Below are positions 35,709 to 48,809 of a stretch of DNA of 64,000 nucleotides, one piece after another. The notes beneath the pieces are model-generated. The model made no database searches, was not told the origin of the DNA, and saw only the letters and a list, made by a program, of their open reading frames with translations. This DNA comes from Porpolomopsis calyptriformis (lineage: Eukaryota; Basidiomycota; Agaricomycetes; Agaricales; Hygrophoraceae). The position numbers and the translations under genes were made by a program. Numbering within the stretch: position 1 is the stretch's first letter; each line of letters starts with the position of its first letter. The DNA is taken from assembly GCA_951640195.1 (NCBI GenBank), contig OX621166.1, positions 2,348,501-2,412,500 of the forward strand, read 5' to 3'.

Positions 35709-37190
35709 ATGCGATCGGCGAGATTAGATAAGATAGTGACACTTATGCAAATACAGAGCAGCATCTCCAGTTCGGGCAGCTTTCAAAGCCATCTATCGAC
35801 CTCAAACTCCCAAAAGCGACTTCGGGCGACCCCCTCTTGTACCTTTTCAGAGGCTACTTCATCAGATCCTTCCGAATCGGATACCACGCGCGAGGTTTCT
35901 CCCCCTTCAAGATTCTCCTTTGCACTATTTCTCTTTATGCAAGTGGTTGATGGCCAATTTCTATTCATACGATCTTGGCCAAATCTTGGATGGAAACGGC
36001 GTTTTCTTTTCCTGTACTGCTGCCTAAGTGTAATCATCATGTCGACCCACACTATCAAACAATTTCGAACTGGCGATCCTCGTGCTTCCGCGTCTCCGGA
36101 AGTTCCAGGTAAGTGTCCACGGCTAAGTTTCGAACTTTGGCATACCGTGTTTTGCCCATAAAAGATACCTCAGTTCGGAAGCATCTGTCGAAAATCTTGC
36201 CTGTTTATCCTCAACCAAACGGTTTTCTTCCCTTCTTTCTTGCCGGGGAAGCTCGAGATCCGACTGCTATCACCGCCTGTTTGTGGACTCGCGAAGATGA
36301 TCTTGATTCATTGGCCGAATGGGCTTCGAACTGGCCAGGTATGCATGCGTATAGGAAGGTTCGCAACTACTGGTTTTTTGGACTCTTTGCCCACAGGTCC
36401 AATCTCTTTGGTGTTGGCAACTTCCAGCCAGCCGGCCTCGTCGTATGAATCACTGCTGAAAAGGCTCCAGGTTATGAGCACCCAACCATCGTTTGCGTTG
36501 CTTTCGGTGCATCTTTTCCATGCAAATTCAAATGCGCAAGATTTCCCCAACATGTATCTGAACATCGCAAGGCTCTTCTCCACGACATCAAATGTGGTCA
36601 TCTTTCCCGGCAATCTTTCTGTCCGCCCTCCCCCGGATGTGTACTCGTTGATCCGTGACCGATCTACGTCTCAGACCCCTGCAATCTTATCAAGGGAATA
36701 CACGTCTTCCTTCCCGTTTCCTGTCTTGTCTCCTGCTGTACTTCCTTTGGACCACCCTCTCTGGTGTACCGAGCGGTTTTTCTTCTCAAGCTCTCGGATA
36801 GCTGACTGGGGAGAATGCCTTTGGCAACTCTGGCTTGAAGCCTTCGGAGAAGTGGAAGTGATTCAGATCACCGGCTTGGAACACCACGAAGACACAGCGA
36901 GCACACCTGTCTATAATGTAAGCGGCCTTTCTCAGCTCAGTTCTCCCCACTTATTTGCCCATTCTGCCACGGAGGCCAACATCCGGCGCCGGTTGAGCTC
37001 CAGATACAGAAGTGAGACGTGCGACTTAATTGTCAGGCGGGTCTCGGCACTCCAGAGTTTCGACGAACTGGGCCAAAAGCAAAAGCTTCAATGGCTGAAA
37101 AGCTTTTGTCAACAGGTAAATGTCTACTCTTTGACTATACCTCCAAACAACCCGGCTTCACAGATACCACAGGCATCGATAGCAGCTTAG
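35709..37190 (+). CDS. Putative type II membrane glycosyltransferase, GT49-like
   Basis: Exons join at a GTAAGT donor near 36111 and a GTATGC donor near 36341 with frame kept. The N-terminus has a basic and Ser-rich segment, then a hydrophobic anchor (RFLFLYCCLSVII, about 35980-36025), as in Golgi type II enzymes. The lumenal part resembles LARGE/B4GAT1-like (GT49) proteins: ITACLWTREDDLDSLAEWA, WPGPISLVLAT, NMYLNIARLFSTTSNVV and a LWQLWLEAFGEVE block. The DxD metal motif expected after the NVV strand is not present (PGNLS is found there), as I recall for other fungal relatives, so catalysis is unproven. The last in-frame 48 nt before the final exon may or may not be spliced. The family call is moderate. 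Confidence 0.48.
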
Positions 37191-37263
37191 CGTATGATAG
37201 TCCCTAGATCGTGTTTTTCTAAGTATATTTCCATTATTAATAATACCAGATTTCGTCCACTCG

Positions 37264-40200
37264 TTAGTCGTTGTCGACATTCATTAGCAAGTCCATTTCC
37301 TCATCGACATCGCTCCCATGTTCTGACGTGCCCTGGTAGACAGCCCAGATGCTGTCGCCTTCGGGCCCTTCAACAACCAACTCCAAAAGATCCCGTGCCA
37401 TCCCTGCATTATATTAGGAATTCGTAGCGTAACCCAACGAAGAGGCAGAACCTCACCTGCCATATATTCTAATTCTGACTTCTCGCTTGCAACCATCCAA
37501 TCGGGTGGGTCAGCATAGCTCAATCTACCCAGTGTGACTATGAATATATGTGTAATTCCATTCAGTTGGCGATGTGGAGCATGATGGAGCTTGTGCCGTA
37601 GGTTGAAAGCGGGTTCTGCGCTGAAGACTAAATGATGGAGCAGAAATAATGTCTGGTTCAATGTTCGAATCGTACTGTCCGCACATTTCAGTGCCTGCTT
37701 TTGTAACGAATGGCCACGATCACATACGAAGTAACCGTAGTAGGCGACACCATCAGCGCCTCGTCATCTTCCCATATCGGAATGGTCAAATGGGAGAGGG
37801 AAAGCACGAGGGAGGGAATTAAAGTTTGAGACTCTAACAGAATGGGGAGTGCGTCAGCTTGCGACACTGCCAATACCGCAATGAATGTGAGTATAGAGAT
37901 TTTCATTGATTCCGCCTGTAGCAATATATCAGCTGGTATGCTACATCTAATATGAAAGACCAAACCAACTTCTCCATGTCGCTCGGTAGCGATCAGAAGA
38001 GGGCATAGCAATTGTAATATCTTTTTGAGATTGCCACTGGTGTCATTATTTATTTGTTGACCCTCTTGATCGGGAACCAATGTTAAGGACTGGCAAAGTG
38101 GATCGGCGTCTTGTTCAAATATTTCAGTGTCTCGCACCGTGAGTTGGTGAAACTACGGCGCACGGGTGGCGAGAAAAACCAGGAGGCGAGTGCTTCGCGA
38201 TAGTACCCATGACGGTTGCGAAGTGTTCAGAATTATTGGGAGAATGTCATCGCTCAGTAATATACTTGCTAGCCTACGGTTTTGGAAGACTCAGCGCGGT
38301 GTGGAAGGGATGATGGTAACATACCGTCCTGCAAGTTCGTTAGAAGCATTCCAACATAAAGCCTCTAAAAGCCCGAATGTCTCTTTAGCCAGAGACTTCA
38401 GATGCACCTGCTCGTCGCCTTGTTTTTGTGGGGTAAGGTGATCTCGGATTATATCACGTAGAATGAGTAGCATCGGAGAAGAAATTTCCTTATGCTGGTC
38501 CTCTGTGTACAATTCAGATAACAAAGCTGAACCAAAGGAAGGCAGCGAGAAAATTAAATGGGACATTAAGTTGAGAAGTGCTGTCAAAGGTACTATCTAT
38601 TCCTATTCACCGACTTCGCAAACAGGGCGATAAAGGTCCGAGCACTCACCGAGTCGGTAATAACCAGCACTTGGGCAATTTGAATCAAGGCACTTGAAAC
38701 GGCATGAACTGTGGATATCCAATCGTGAAATTCGGAGGCGGCTGCCAGTATTTCAAGGATGTTTGTACACGCAGTAGAATATGCGTCCACGGACTGGGCA
38801 GGAAATCCTGAGGGCAAAGAGACACTCATCAATATCTGGAATGTCATGGTTACGGACGGCGGCTGGGAGTGCGTTAGAATGATCTGATGGAGCTAGGAAC
38901 GAGTCAAACGGGGCGCCAAGAGCAGAACATATCAAGGAAATAGCACCTCCTCCTTCCAATTCAAAGGTTCGATCCCACAGAACTGTTCGGAACCGTTTTC
39001 ACCACCCAGCATCTCTGCATTTCCATCCGGGAAATCCACTCCAAGCGTATCGAAAACCTGACTATCGTCTTCACGGACGAGGTTGTACGATCTCGATTCC
39101 AACCGATCGGTCGGCGGTTTGGATGGAGTAGGGCTGCTTGAAGGTGACCTTCCAGGACGAAAGGTGCTGGTGAATTGAGGCTGAAATCCGAAGAGGGAAT
39201 CGTCCCTCCCTTTCCCGTTTCCCTCCATGTCTCTTGCTTTTCCTTTTTCCGGGCGAACGGGCGACGAAGACACGAATGCGTTGTGAAAACCAGGTAACAT
39301 CGTGGATTTTCCGGTACTCGGGGAAATAGGCTGTTTTCGAGTCCGCTGCAATTTAGGGCTCATTTTGACGTTCTTCCCAAATTGATGGGGTGTGTCTCCC
39401 GCGTATCTACTTGGCCCAGTACTCCTGAGGTAGCCTTGATTCCATCCAGCCATCTGGGAAGGAAGCGGCAAGGGTGTTGACGGAGCCTCCCTTCCCACCC
39501 TTTTCCCTCGGGTAGACCACGGAGGCTTGATAGATGAGGTCTCGATTTCATGTTGCTGATCTACTGGGTTAGAACGCGTAGCGCGCCGGAAGTGAAGCAC
39601 ATTACCTTGAAAACGAACTGTGTTCTTAACCGTTCCATCTCATCTTTCATCTCTTTTTGAATTTGAGCTTGCTTCGCATCCGCCTCTTCCTTGGCAGCCT
39701 TGAGTTTGGCTATTTGGGCAGCATGTTCCTGAGCAGTCTATGATACGTGGACATTAGAAAGATGGCTCAGTCCTAAGGGCCAAAGATTATAGATACGCAC
39801 TTTTTCCATCCCATTTCTCAATATCGTCACCTCACCTTCCCTCGTAAATCTCACATCCAAAGCTTCCTGTAGATCGGCACGAATTTTCATATTTTCATTA
39901 CGGAGCTGGACGAGACCTCTATTGAACAATAGCCATCGATGTACATTCAAACTATTGACACAAACCTCTTCCAATTGATGCCGAAGCTCCTTGGCCTGTA
40001 ATTCATTACCCTGCGAGTTCGTTAATGATTGTGATTCCACAGCCGATTGTTGAAGTTGTCGTTGTGTTACCTGACGTGGTTGGACGCGGCGAATTGTTGA
40101 GCCAGGAGATTGACGTCGAATTGGGGAGCCACGAGGAGTATTTTGCATAGGGACATGCTTGATACGAGCAGAAGCCCCTGATGGAGCGGCTTCAAATGGA

Positions 40201-40490
40201 TTGTCCAAGGTTGAGGTCGGCGTTCTGACAGAAGGGCTTGACCCACACAATGCGTAGGTACCATCATCTCGAATCGAGATTTCAGGTAAATCCTCCAAGT
40301 CATCCACGGACGCAGTCCTAACAATTTCGGAAACCAGACCACCCTCGATCTTCTGACGTTTCAGAGGTGGGGGCCTTTCAGTCCCTCCATAAGTTTGATT
40401 GACATAGCCCCGTTCCTGTTGATCGAGAAAAGCCAGGGCTTGCTCGTCAAGAACAATATCATCAATGTCATAGTCATCGGGATCCTGCAT
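37264..40490 (-). CDS. ATRIP/Rad26/UvsD-like checkpoint protein
   Basis: The protein starts with an acidic block (DDYDIDDIVLDEQALAFLD) like that of fungal UvsD/Rad26. A basic, Ser-rich stretch follows, then a coiled coil with the ATRIP-type spacing EVTILRNGMEK...AQIAKLKAAKEEADAKQ...EMERLRTQF (about 39960-39600). A linker of ~200 residues and a long alpha-helical C-terminal half cut by several introns follow. The last exon, after a GTGAGG donor near 37456, ends with an acidic tail at 37264. ATRIP recruits the ATR kinase to RPA-coated single-stranded DNA and is needed for the S-phase checkpoint. Sequence conservation in this family is low and the call rests mainly on the N-terminal acidic segment and coiled coil. 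A different coiled-coil repair protein remains possible. Confidence 0.68.
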
Positions 40491-40894
40491 GTCCTGGAGC
40501 CGCCCAAGTAGTCTGGAGCCAGAATAACATGAACGAGCGATGCTAGCGTGAGTTTACGTAAACTATCTCATAGGAAAAATAATCGACTAAAAAGTAATGT
40601 CTCTGCCATCGCCGGTCGTAATGCACTGATGTGTCAATATCGGGCTAGAAGCGGTCGCTTGCGGCGAACACCATATAATAATCTGGGGTAGAAGAGGTTG
40701 AGTGACAAGGTCGAAGGCATCTGTTCAGGTCAGTTAGCTACCTTGTTCAACAACCCCAAAACCACCAGCGGCATGGGTGTCAATAGCAAGGTCAAGTCCA
40801 GCGACAAGATAATCGAGGTAGCGGTTGATGTGCCCGTGGGAAGTGGCGCAGGAAACAGTCCATCAGGGGAGGGTAAAAACACCTGGGATCGTCA
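40491..40894. other. Intergenic region, no gene recognised
   Basis: This 404-bp gap holds the promoter of the ATRIP-like gene and the 3' end of UPF2, both on the minus strand. A short plus-strand open frame at 40698-40907 has no family resemblance or splice support. Confidence 0.45.
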
Positions 40895-43800
40895 TCAACC
40901 TGCGTAGCGAATCTTGATAGCCCCAACACGGTTGCGAGCTTCAAGAGCTGAAAGAGACGTGAGAAGAGTGATGACCACGACCGTACAACAAGGACAGAAA
41001 GTCTGACCTTTCAGCTCTTCGGCTTCCTCACGCTGTTCATAATTGAGAACCAACTGTTTCAGATGCTGCTGTTCAACTTTGTCTTGCAATTGGGCGGAGC
41101 GTGTGTGAACGGCTAGCGCAGATGCAGCGGGAATGGCGAGTTGACGTAGCTACCAATCATAATCACGTCGGTGAGCATAGAGTCACAACATGCAAAGAAA
41201 CAAGGTCTCACATGCGGTTTATTACCCCGCTTGGTGATAACGGTGAAGTTCATCATGGTGTGATCTTCCCTCTCAGACAAGTCGTTCTGGTCGTCTTTCC
41301 CTTCCACTCGCTTCTTTCGGGTGCCCGGAGGAAGTATGGTAGATTCCCATAGGGCCAATGCAGTCCTCTTGTCAACCTTTCTCGACTCCGCCGACGAATC
41401 GGTCACCATCTTTGCCAGTTCTTTAGCAAATTCGGCTTCGGCCTCTTCTGAAGGACCAGGGTTTTCTTGGGTTGAAAGAACGAATACCGGCTCGGGAGAC
41501 GGCGCACGTTCATCGATCTGTATTTTCCAACCATTCATGAGCAACGAAAGCAACAATCGGTCATTTCAAACCCACCGGGGATTCCGGAGACCCTTCACCA
41601 TCTTCCTCTTCGTCCATCTTCTGTCGTTCTTCATCACTCTCCTCACTCTCCTCACCACCGGAAACTACGAACATTGTCTTAGGACGACCATCAAGGAGAG
41701 AAGTGCAAGTACATACCACCAGCATTCTGAAACGCAACATTGAACATCTCGTCAACTGCAACGGCTGCGTCTTCGATACTCTTGTACATCGCGAGCTTTG
41801 GCCGCACAGCCTGGAAAAGAAATGGAGTATGAGCTAGTGACCTTACACAAGCGTAAGAAAACAAAATACTAGCCTCAAACGAGTCGGACAACATAAACTC
41901 CACCTCCATAGGAAGCTCTTCTTTGCAGAGAATGTAGTACTGCAACAGAGATTAAATTGACGTTCGTGAAAGCAAAAAAAGACCAAGAATCACCTGGAAA
42001 AATGTCAAAAAGTTATCTAGCTTCTTCCTCTGTGTTCCGCGGTCGAAACACATCCCACAGGTATCGAGCAGAACGCAAACCAGCCGGATGCGGAAGAAAT
42101 CGTCGGGCATATCAAGCGAACACGTTTGATGCGGAAAAGGTCGTCCATCCGCTACAATTACACATCAATACGGGGGTACTTGACAGAGATAAAAGGAATA
42201 TCCATCAACTCACGATGTCCAAACGTAACAATCGACCAAAGAATATCGAATATAATTCCGGAACTGAGCAACCGGTAGATGTATAGCTCACCCAGATACT
42301 TGATGGTAGCCACCCTCCTCTGGTTTGTGCTGTATACATTCTGCTCCAAGCCCCTCCTCACATCCTCCAGTACCTGATCGACCACAGCGATAGAAAACGC
42401 CGGATGATACCGTTGAAGGTCGCAGGTTAGCATCGCTACCAAGCTAATGTTCCCGTATTTGATCTTCCATGGTTTCGTAAATAGTTTATGCAGAGTACGC
42501 GTGACGAGACGGTCATCCCAATCGAGTTTACGGATGAGCTTGAGGACCTTGTCGATCGTCTTCTTCGCCAAGACATCATAAATAAGGTGGCGTATAAACA
42601 ACTCCATAGGTGTACGTTCTCGTTCTTGACGAGGAGTACGTTCTGGAGGGTTACACTGATGCAAATTGTTTAGACCGTCACGAAAGTCATTTCCGGTCCC
42701 TTATACACACCTGGTAATATGCGTTCTCAAGGAGGAGAAGCTGTCGTTGATCAAAGTGCTGCATACTTTGTTTACGCCTCATAAGTTCCAACTGCAATTT
42801 GAGCGCGCTTCGTGAGATATTTTTGATAATTATTCATGCGACTCACCATAGTTGCGAAACGTTCGCGAGTGTTATCACTTCTTAACAAAAACCGCCCACA
42901 GCCTTCCAACAGCTGGGCTATATTTTCTACATTCGTGCCCGAAAAATCGTCCAGACAGGATTTGAACATGTGTAAAATGAGATGAGGAGGAACGACGCGA
43001 AACTTGGTCAAATTCGACAAGTACAATACGTTCTGAGAAAGGGGGGTTGGGCTAAGCTTCTTCGGAAGACTTGCGGACAACTCACTTTGAGCCTGGCTTC
43101 CGAAAATTCTTTAACGACTTTCTTTTTTCTTTGCAAATAATGGAATTCTTCATCCAGCTATGAGCACAGTCCAATTTAGCAGATGGTTCACAAACAACCA
43201 AACGAAGAATCAGGATCTCACAAAAGCAACAAGCTCGTTACCGACATCCGGCATATATTTATGAAGCGTCGCCACGAGTCTCGAATAATGAGGTAACAAG
43301 TCCGTTCGGTTCTTGGGAACCTGGCTCAGAAACTAACCAGGATGCTCAATCCTAGTTTAGCATATGAACAACAGGACACACACACCTTGACAAGGCGTTT
43401 CCTTGCAGCTTTCGAGTTCAAAAATCCAAAATCAATAGCAGCTTGATCTATCAAAGTACGGTTTGTGGCATCCGGAAGGCGTGCAAGGAGTGCTGTGAGA
43501 AGTTGGGAAGGACCTTGAGGCGCCAGTTGCGGAGAGGTAGGAGGTGTCAAGGCCTTGGGTGTCCCGGGAGTCGGAGTAACCAGGCTACAAAGTATTAAAC
43601 GCAACTGCAAGGGGTAGACAAGAAGTTGATTCTTACACCTCCTCCTCTTCATGCGGAGAGTCTTGCTCGTTTTTCTCAACCACGCCGTTAGCCCCCCCTT
43701 CCGTGCCGCTCTCTGGTTGAGTCTTCAAGACTTCTAACTCCTCTTCCAACTTCTTCGCTTCCTCGGCGGCGTTCTCTTGTTCCAATTTCTCTTTTTCTAG

Positions 43801-45444
43801 TTCCTTCTCGTTCTTCTCCGTTTCGTCACTTTCGATGCCCAACACACTCTTTGGTACAAAATCCTTCAAGTCCTGAACGTCCTCAAAGAATTTCCTCTCT
43901 TCCTCATCCTCCCATTTACTAGCAGTTCCTAGAACCACATCATCCGTTTCTTCACCTGTATGATTAGTATTATTTGTTCCAATAAGAATCGAATCAGACT
44001 TGTGCGAGTCGGAGGGTAGAGAAGGAGGCGGCAAATAGAGCAGTTCCGACAGCCTGGTAAAGCAATAATTACACCAGGGAATAGTACAACGACTTTATCC
44101 ATCGACAACACTCACGTCTGGCAGCTGGAAAGCAGCTTTTCGTAGCTTTTCGTCATCTTCTCATACGCTTGCTGACGATCTTCGAATATTTCTCCCGAAC
44201 GAATGTACGCCTCGTGATTTCGGCGATCTTGCTCTTGCAAACGCTAAACAACACCATGGGTTAAAATATGTGAAGAAAAAATGAATAGAACTGACGACCA
44301 ACCTTATGCTCCATACCAAGCTTCTTACTCACGATATCAAAGTAGCCTTCACACATCCTCTTGAACCGATCCCGGATATCCTGCTCGACCAGTTCTTCCT
44401 TACCTGACACAGGCGACGCCTCCGGGCTGGCTTCCTCTCCTGTCATCGCACTTGCCATCGTCCCGGGTTCGGAAGAGATGGGGATGTGCTTCGAAGAGGG
44501 GGGTGTGATTCCGAGGTACGGGCGAGAGTAATATTTCAGAAATGTCGATAGCAAAGGGAGAGATGATAGAGTGGGGTCACTGGATAACTGCATTCGATGT
44601 CAATAGAATTAAAAAAAACGAATGGATCTGATCAGAAAGAAAGCGGAGAAGAGCCTGAGGGTGAAAAGTAACCCACCAACTCCTTGATAGCTTTCATGAT
44701 CCATTCACCACCGCTTCTGTCAGGACCATCCCTGATGATACCCACAAGCGCCAACTCTGAGCACACTCTGAGCACAGGGCGCTGCCGCGTCACCCTCGCC
44801 GCGTCCTCCTTCTCTCGCTGCTCGGCCGCCAGCGACGCCAACGACGCCCTGGACGGGACACTCAGCGAAGAAGACAGCAGCACCACCAAAGCGGGCGTGA
44901 ACGTTTTCGCGAACCGTCTGTGCAAGGACGAGATGACCTGCGGGTTGGGGGTGGGGGGCACACAAAAAAAAAAAAAAAAAAAAAAAATTCATCGCGAACG
45001 GCTCCAGAAGAACAAAAATGGGGCCAACCGAACCTCAACTGCGCTCCACACGTCCCTCTCGGTCTTGCACCGAGCGATACCCTCCACGGACGCTCCCACG
45101 ATCTCATCGACATATTTCTCCAAAGACAGCGCGTCGATATCTTTCATTATTTGATCACGATTATCAGCGCCCATCGATTGGCGTATGCGCTTGATGAGTG
45201 CGGTATGCCGCTTCAGTGAGGAGTCAAGTTTAGAGGATTCTACGAGTTGCGGGAAGGGGCAAGTAAGTAGAAGGCCGCGAGCACCCCCATGAGATCGATT
45301 AGACACACCCTGCTTGGCAGGTTTTGAGTTGAGATCCTTGAGCCTGGCGCGTTTGATCTGACGGGCCTTCTCTTCATCATGTTTTATCGTCGGTTGAGGT
45401 TCATTTGGCGCAGAGTCCATGGGCTTGCCGAACGTAGACTGCAC
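40895..45444 (-). CDS. UPF2: UPF2, nonsense-mediated mRNA decay factor
   Basis: A gene of many exons encoding the MIF4G-repeat scaffold of nonsense-mediated decay. Visible landmarks: a basic N-terminal KRARLKDLNS followed by LDSSLKRHTALIKRIRQSM (start of MIF4G-1), LVGIIRDGPDRSGGEWIMKAI, a long acidic and Glu/Lys-rich linker (EKLEQENAAEEAKKLEEEL), then MIF4G-2 and MIF4G-3 blocks (RFATMVSRMNNYQKYL and MELFIRHLIYDVL). A very acidic stretch near 41600-41700 and the conserved C-terminus YEQREEAEELK plus ALEARNRVGAIKIRYAG complete it. UPF2 links UPF1 to UPF3 and the exon junction complex in the cytoplasm. The start may be the ATG at 45444 or 45420. One intron carries a 23-nt T run on the coding strand. 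Confidence 0.92.
44966..44988. repeat. Homopolymer A run (poly-T in UPF2 intron)
   Basis: About 23 consecutive A on the plus strand, read as T on the coding strand of UPF2. It lies within an intron upstream of a CCCCAACCCGCAG acceptor and acts, if anything, as an extended polypyrimidine tract. Length is likely to vary between strains. Confidence 0.85.
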
Positions 45445-45538
45445 TTAAACACCACAAGCAGTTGGGTCAGGAACGGCTTAGGTAATTCAAATATCATTTC
45501 AAACAAGATCACAGTTCAAGATCCCAAAAACAATTATT

Positions 45539-46784
45539 TTAGGCGCAAAAGACGTTCCCAATGTAAAGACCATTGTATGGGCCGAGATGGTCGAAAAGAT
45601 CACCGTCAAAGATGTTGGGGACAGACTGGATCTGACATTGGGGGTCGGTAGCATCATCATCACCTGCAATTTTGTTAAATTATAATAGCCGACTTGTCCG
45701 TTAACTTGTAGCAACTCACCAGGACATGCCACGGCATAATTAGGCGAGATCAAGTGAACCTCTCCGTGTGGATGCTCGAACCCTAAAAATCGTCCCGGCA
45801 TGATGGGTATAATGTCCTTTGCGTGGTTCATCCGCTGGAAATTCGGGACCTGAACGTACGGACATGAATACCACGATGGAGCAGAGGAGCAAATAGCATA
45901 CCCTTGAATCGAAAAAGGCTGCGTAGGCTGGATTTCCGACTCGTGGTAGACCATAGGTAATAGCTTTAATCGAAACACTCGGGTTAAGGTTCAAACTGAA
46001 CAATAGCGAGTCCAACTGAGCCAACGCGCCACCTAAGGAATGTCCGACCTGGCAATACACAGATCATAACCTAAAGCAAAGGAAGAGTTCGGAAATACAA
46101 ACACATGTGACACTTTTTACGCCCGTGCGCGTCAACAGCTTGTTGACCTCTTGCAAGATGAGAGAAGCAGATTTGAAGTGCTGATTACGGAAGCCTTCGT
46201 GAACTCGCACTGAGGATGGCACACCAGGAAACAGCGTCGAATCGAGGTCGACCAATAAGATATCTAAATCGGTTAGGAGCGGCATACTATCACGCCCAAC
46301 AAAACATCAGTTACATGAGCAAATGGAACAAATAAGAGACTCACAGGTCCGAAGGGTCGGTACCTTGATGTGCGACCACGATCGTATTCCCGGGTGGCCA
46401 ATACCCGACAAAATCTGATGTGATCAACATCAGACTGCGTTCAAAGATAGGGAAATCATTTGACAGTTCTGGATATCATCACCGTCGCCACCAACCAGTG
46501 TTGGTTCAAATCCTGGAAGGGCATCACAAGGACCTGAAGGTTGCAAACCCATCAGTATACAAGCATCGCTCATGACTGGAAAAAAAAATACCACCGCAAT
46601 TCCAACCCTGAATACTATTCGCCGGACAGTAAGCCACTCTGGCAAATTGAATGGACGGTGTGAATGCTGAGATCTCGCCTGGCGTCAACTTGGTCACCGA
46701 GCGGCGCTCGAGAGCCGACGGTGCAGCAAACACGCGGGAAACACACAGCCATGTCAAGAGGGGAAGCAGCGAGCGCGCCAACAT
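45539..46784 (-). CDS. Secreted class 3 lipase
   Basis: The start at 46784 gives a clear signal peptide (MLARSLLPLLTWLCVSRVFA, cleavage likely before APSALE). The alpha/beta-hydrolase part shows the nucleophile elbow VGHSLGGALAQLDS, the strand IVVAHQGTDPSD, the catalytic Asp in NHAKDIIPIMP and a candidate catalytic His in HPHGEVHLIS. Seven or so short introns interrupt the gene; the last exon ends in YIGNVFCA at 45539. Class 3 lipases and the related feruloyl esterases hydrolyse triacylglycerols or aromatic esters outside the cell. Length (about 300 residues) fits the family. The stop lies only 94 bp from the UPF2 start on the same strand, so the UPF2 promoter must overlap its 3' end. Confidence 0.9.
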
Positions 46785-47810
46785 GGTGATCCGGGTCAGA
46801 TTCACAGAGGCTTGCGAATTGTATACAAGCGCGACGGAAAGGACTGACGGGGGGCAAAGGAGGCGACCGAGGGCGAGGGGGGATTTAAGGACTCGGGCAA
46901 AGATGTCTCGAAAATGAGTCTTCGAAGATATCGGACGATCTGTCCTCATAAGAATCCTCTCCTCCACTTATGGTGGGAGGGTTCCCTAAACGAGCGTTGA
47001 AGGGTTTCGCAAAAGAGATCACATTCGCCCTGTATCATGTGGATCACAGTCAGTTGGATTGTCACGGTGTATGTACAGTGCAAGTCACCTACTATATGTA
47101 TGGTATGAGAACTCGCCCCGCTTCCCCAGAGAGCTCCGCGGGGCAAACAGAGTGCAGAACGTAGCCAGGAATCACTAAGAAGTCCGGAACGACATCAGTC
47201 GAGAGCCGACCGAGTGGACGTAGGTTGGGTTTTGAAACGTTGATCACAAGAAGGCTTCCGAGATAATTACCTTTCTATTGTTTGCAGAAAGAAAACGACT
47301 ATTTGGGCCTTTGAGGTTGTTGAAAAGTCGACCGGGGATGTTTGAAGTGTGCTGCTTATGCCCACCAGAGGACATGAGTATGACAGGTGAGCATAGCCGA
47401 GTGATCATGCTGTTCTGATCCGCAAATAACTGTGTTCCGGAGGTGCCTACGTGAAGCGGTCATCAGTGAGGATGAGTCGAAAAACACGTTTGCATACCCA
47501 ATTTAACACAAAAAAAAAAAGATCAAATGCGTGTATGATGCCAAATGGCTTCGATGTGTATGGGGACGTATTCTTTAGTAAAGAAATCTGCCCACGTTTA
47601 CAATGGATCCTTGTATTATTTTCCTATTCGGGATTACGCGCATCAATTTCATAAAATGAATTCACAGGAATCGTACAGCGGCACAGCTTAGATAGCACGT
47701 GTTAGGGGCATGAAATCCGCCCGCGCGCAGTGGGTATGCAGCATATAAGCAACGAATACATACCTCTCGGCGAATAGAAACCAGAAGAGAACCACCATCT
47801 GAGCGAAGCC
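46785..47810. other. Intergenic region, divergent promoters
   Basis: This 1.0-kb region separates the divergent lipase and coiled-coil genes. It holds an A-rich run at about 47509-47520. No open frame here has a family resemblance. Confidence 0.45.
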
Positions 47811-48575
47811 ATGCCTATCGAATGGGTCCCGCTTAACAGAGCCGATTCTCAAACCGACTATTCCGAGGCTCATATGCCAACGAGCGAATACTTTGCACCC
47901 CACATATGCGATATCACCAATAGCTTTGACGTCATGAGCATGGTCCGCAGCGCTTCGTCGTCGTCCACGCCCCTAGAAGAATTCCTGGCCACTTCCGATC
48001 TTGCGAGCATCTTCTCCAAGTCTAAAAGCAAGAAACGCGGGGGCGAGTCTCCACCGTCTTCACACGGTGAACCGCGTCGATCGACGTCCAAGCTGAGGAC
48101 GGTGCTGGTGGAAGAGGAATTACAAGCGAGACGGCTGAAATCAGTGCTTCGGAGTACGGGAGACCGCCTCGAATACGAGATCCGCAGGGCGGAGCAGGCC
48201 GAGGCGCGAGCGGAGCATGCTGAGAGACGGGCGAGGGAGGCGACCGCTCGGGTGGTCGAGACGCAGAAGGAGCGAGTTCAGGGGCGGATTGAGAGCACGA
48301 GGAGCGAGGAGGAGGTCAAGCGGTATCAGATGCAAGTGGGTATGTTGGAGAAGGAATTGGAACGAACGCGGGAAGCCATGGCGGCGGTGAAGAAGGAAAG
48401 GAAGGAGGCTGAGGAGGAGGCGGCGAGGGCGAGGGACATTGCACGAGAGTTTGAGAAGAGGATCGTGGGGTACGAGGCGAGAGACGAGTACCAAGAGGAG
48501 CTGAGGAGGATGGAAACGCAAAAATGGTACGAAGATGGCTATGCGGAGGGCTATGAGGCAGGAAGAGACGCGTGA
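47811..48575 (+). CDS. Intronless coiled-coil protein, function unknown
   Basis: A single uninterrupted frame of 254 residues, unusual in this intron-rich window. The first ~90 residues are Ser-rich with a basic patch (SKSKSKKRGG). Residues ~95-240 form one long, strongly charged coiled coil with heptads of Ala, Glu and Arg (RRAEQAEARAEHAERRAREA, then EKELERTREAMAAVKKERKE). The end is aromatic and acidic (QKWYEDGYAEGYEAGRDA). Codon use is very GC-rich in the coiled-coil part. I do not recognise a named family. The coiled coil points to self-association or a scaffold role, nothing more specific. Confidence 0.7.
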   Translation: MPIEWVPLNRADSQTDYSEAHMPTSEYFAPHICDITNSFDVMSMVRSASSSSTPLEEFLATSDLASIFSKSKSKKRGGESPPSSHGEPRRSTSKLRTVLVEEELQARRLKSVLRSTGDRLEYEIRRAEQAEARAEHAERRAREATARVVETQKERVQGRIESTRSEEEVKRYQMQVGMLEKELERTREAMAAVKKERKEAEEEAARARDIAREFEKRIVGYEARDEYQEELRRMETQKWYEDGYAEGYEAGRDA

Positions 48576-48809
48576 CATATATATTTGTGACGTATTTGTA
48601 ATATTATTGTGACTGTAACCAAGAGTGTGACATTACCTGGTTTTCATTCATTGGATTGGCAGGACAGCCATCGTCTGAGGATGATCAGAGATATTGAGAG
48701 CGTTGCGATGTACGTTCTCGGTACGAACGAAATATTGACATTATCCGGTTGATTGTACCATCTCTGTTTGTTGTTATCGGAATTTGAATCCCAAGCACAA
48801 CCCACCATC

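Noticed and set aside
38960..38980. GGTTCGATCCC, like a tRNA T-arm
   Set aside because: It is within the ATRIP-like coding exon, with no cloverleaf.
44920..45219. Plus-strand frame with a poly-Lys run
   Set aside because: It reads the poly-A run in the UPF2 intron and antisense to UPF2 exons.
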